Positions 60,111 through 64,000 of a stretch of DNA of 64,000 nucleotides are shown here, piece after piece. Below the pieces are notes generated by a model that saw only the letters and a list, made by a program, of their open reading frames with translations, had not been told where the DNA came from and did no database searches. The stretch is from Blastocladiella emersonii ATCC 22665 (taxonomy: Eukaryota > Blastocladiomycota > Blastocladiomycetes > Blastocladiales > Blastocladiaceae): assembly GCA_025594325.1 (NCBI GenBank), contig JANHCV010000004.1:1488001-1552000 (forward strand), written 5' to 3'. The stretch's first letter is position 1, and each line of letters starts with the position of its first letter. The translations under genes and the position numbers were made by a program.

Positions 60111-60565
60111 GGCTGCCCGCTGTCGTTGCTCCATTGCATTGTTGTCAAGATGATAGATGTCCTCGTTTTCACACCTACAAATGTTCTTGGGGCAGAGCGG
60201 CGAGGGCGAGGGCGAAGCGTGAAGAGCGAAGGCCCCACCTGGTGTCTGTGACGTCGGCGGGCGTGAGGATCGGCGGCGAGTTCCGAGTCCCGGCGTGGCC
60301 CACCGGGCGAGGTGAGCGTGCCCAACCAACGAAGGCTCTTCATCCACGTCGTCGTCGCCGTCTTCCCCGGCTGTGCCACCCCGCGCAACGAATCTGCGGC
60401 CCTGCGCTGCGCTACGCTCTCCCCGGCGCGTCGGACTAGAGCGCGACCTCAAACGCCCGCTGCATGCTTTACGCCTCGCGGCGCCACAACGGACACTCCT
60501 GCACTCTGCTCTGCCCGCTCAACACTTGCCTCTTGCTGCTGCTCCCTCAACGACGAACCGACCCC
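60111..60565. other. Intergenic, no gene seen
   Basis: 3' flank of the SOD-like gene and promoter or leader of IRE1. The IRE1 frame is open from 60464, but the upstream ATG there adds residues (MLYASRR...) before a normal signal sequence and is less likely to be used. No element recognised. Confidence 0.4.

Positions 60566-64000
<3,435 letters not shown>

Overview
The window is GC-rich eukaryotic DNA with short spliceosomal introns (about 50-160 nt), tightly packed genes on both strands and no operons. The gene content is fungal: Ubp8 of SAGA, a PPZ-type phosphatase, an exomer/ChAPs protein, Yfh7-like and Tda10-like kinases, Vps23 and Ire1. It also holds a five-LIM PINCH homologue and a TPR-type O-GlcNAc transferase, which Dikarya normally lack. 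I infer a zoosporic, early-branching fungus, with Blastocladiomycota (Allomyces/Catenaria relatives) the best guess. This is inference from gene content and base composition, not a database match.

Layout. 1-8 kb: 3' end of a helical-repeat protein, a secreted chitin-binding-like protein, a U2SURP/SR140 splicing factor, and a degenerate paralogue of an actinoporin-like/neutral sphingomyelinase fusion. 8.6-13.4 kb: O-GlcNAc transferase. 13.5-20.5 kb: four dispersed copies (one frameshifted) of a small coiled-coil family sharing the same phase-2 last intron, interrupted by a disordered protein and a Yfh7-like kinase. 20.9-30.4 kb: C2-domain protein, Ubp8, Tda10, a tiny membrane protein, an F-box protein, and the intact actinoporin-like/sphingomyelinase fusion. 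30.6-41 kb: housekeeping genes (Vps23/TSG101, an unrecognised protein, PPZ phosphatase, ChAPs, PINCH). 41-60 kb: a block of secreted and predicted GPI-anchored proteins: three large Lys/Arg-rich secreted proteins, a telobox Myb gene between them, then a His/Asp-rich protein, an acidic protein, a collagen-like protein, a Cys-rich protein with His/Met motifs, and a tandem Cu-only-SOD-like protein. 60.5-64 kb: Ire1, cut by the window end.

How the genes fit together. Most are unrelated housekeeping genes. The 41-60 kb block looks like a cell-surface/secretome neighbourhood. Three of its members carry copper- or metal-binding features, and three share a TATA box 60-70 bp upstream of the start. Exon models were built by hand from reading-frame continuity, family motifs and the local splice signals (donor usually GTACG, acceptor usually TAG). 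Coordinates given as exons are therefore predictions, though nearly all close in frame exactly.
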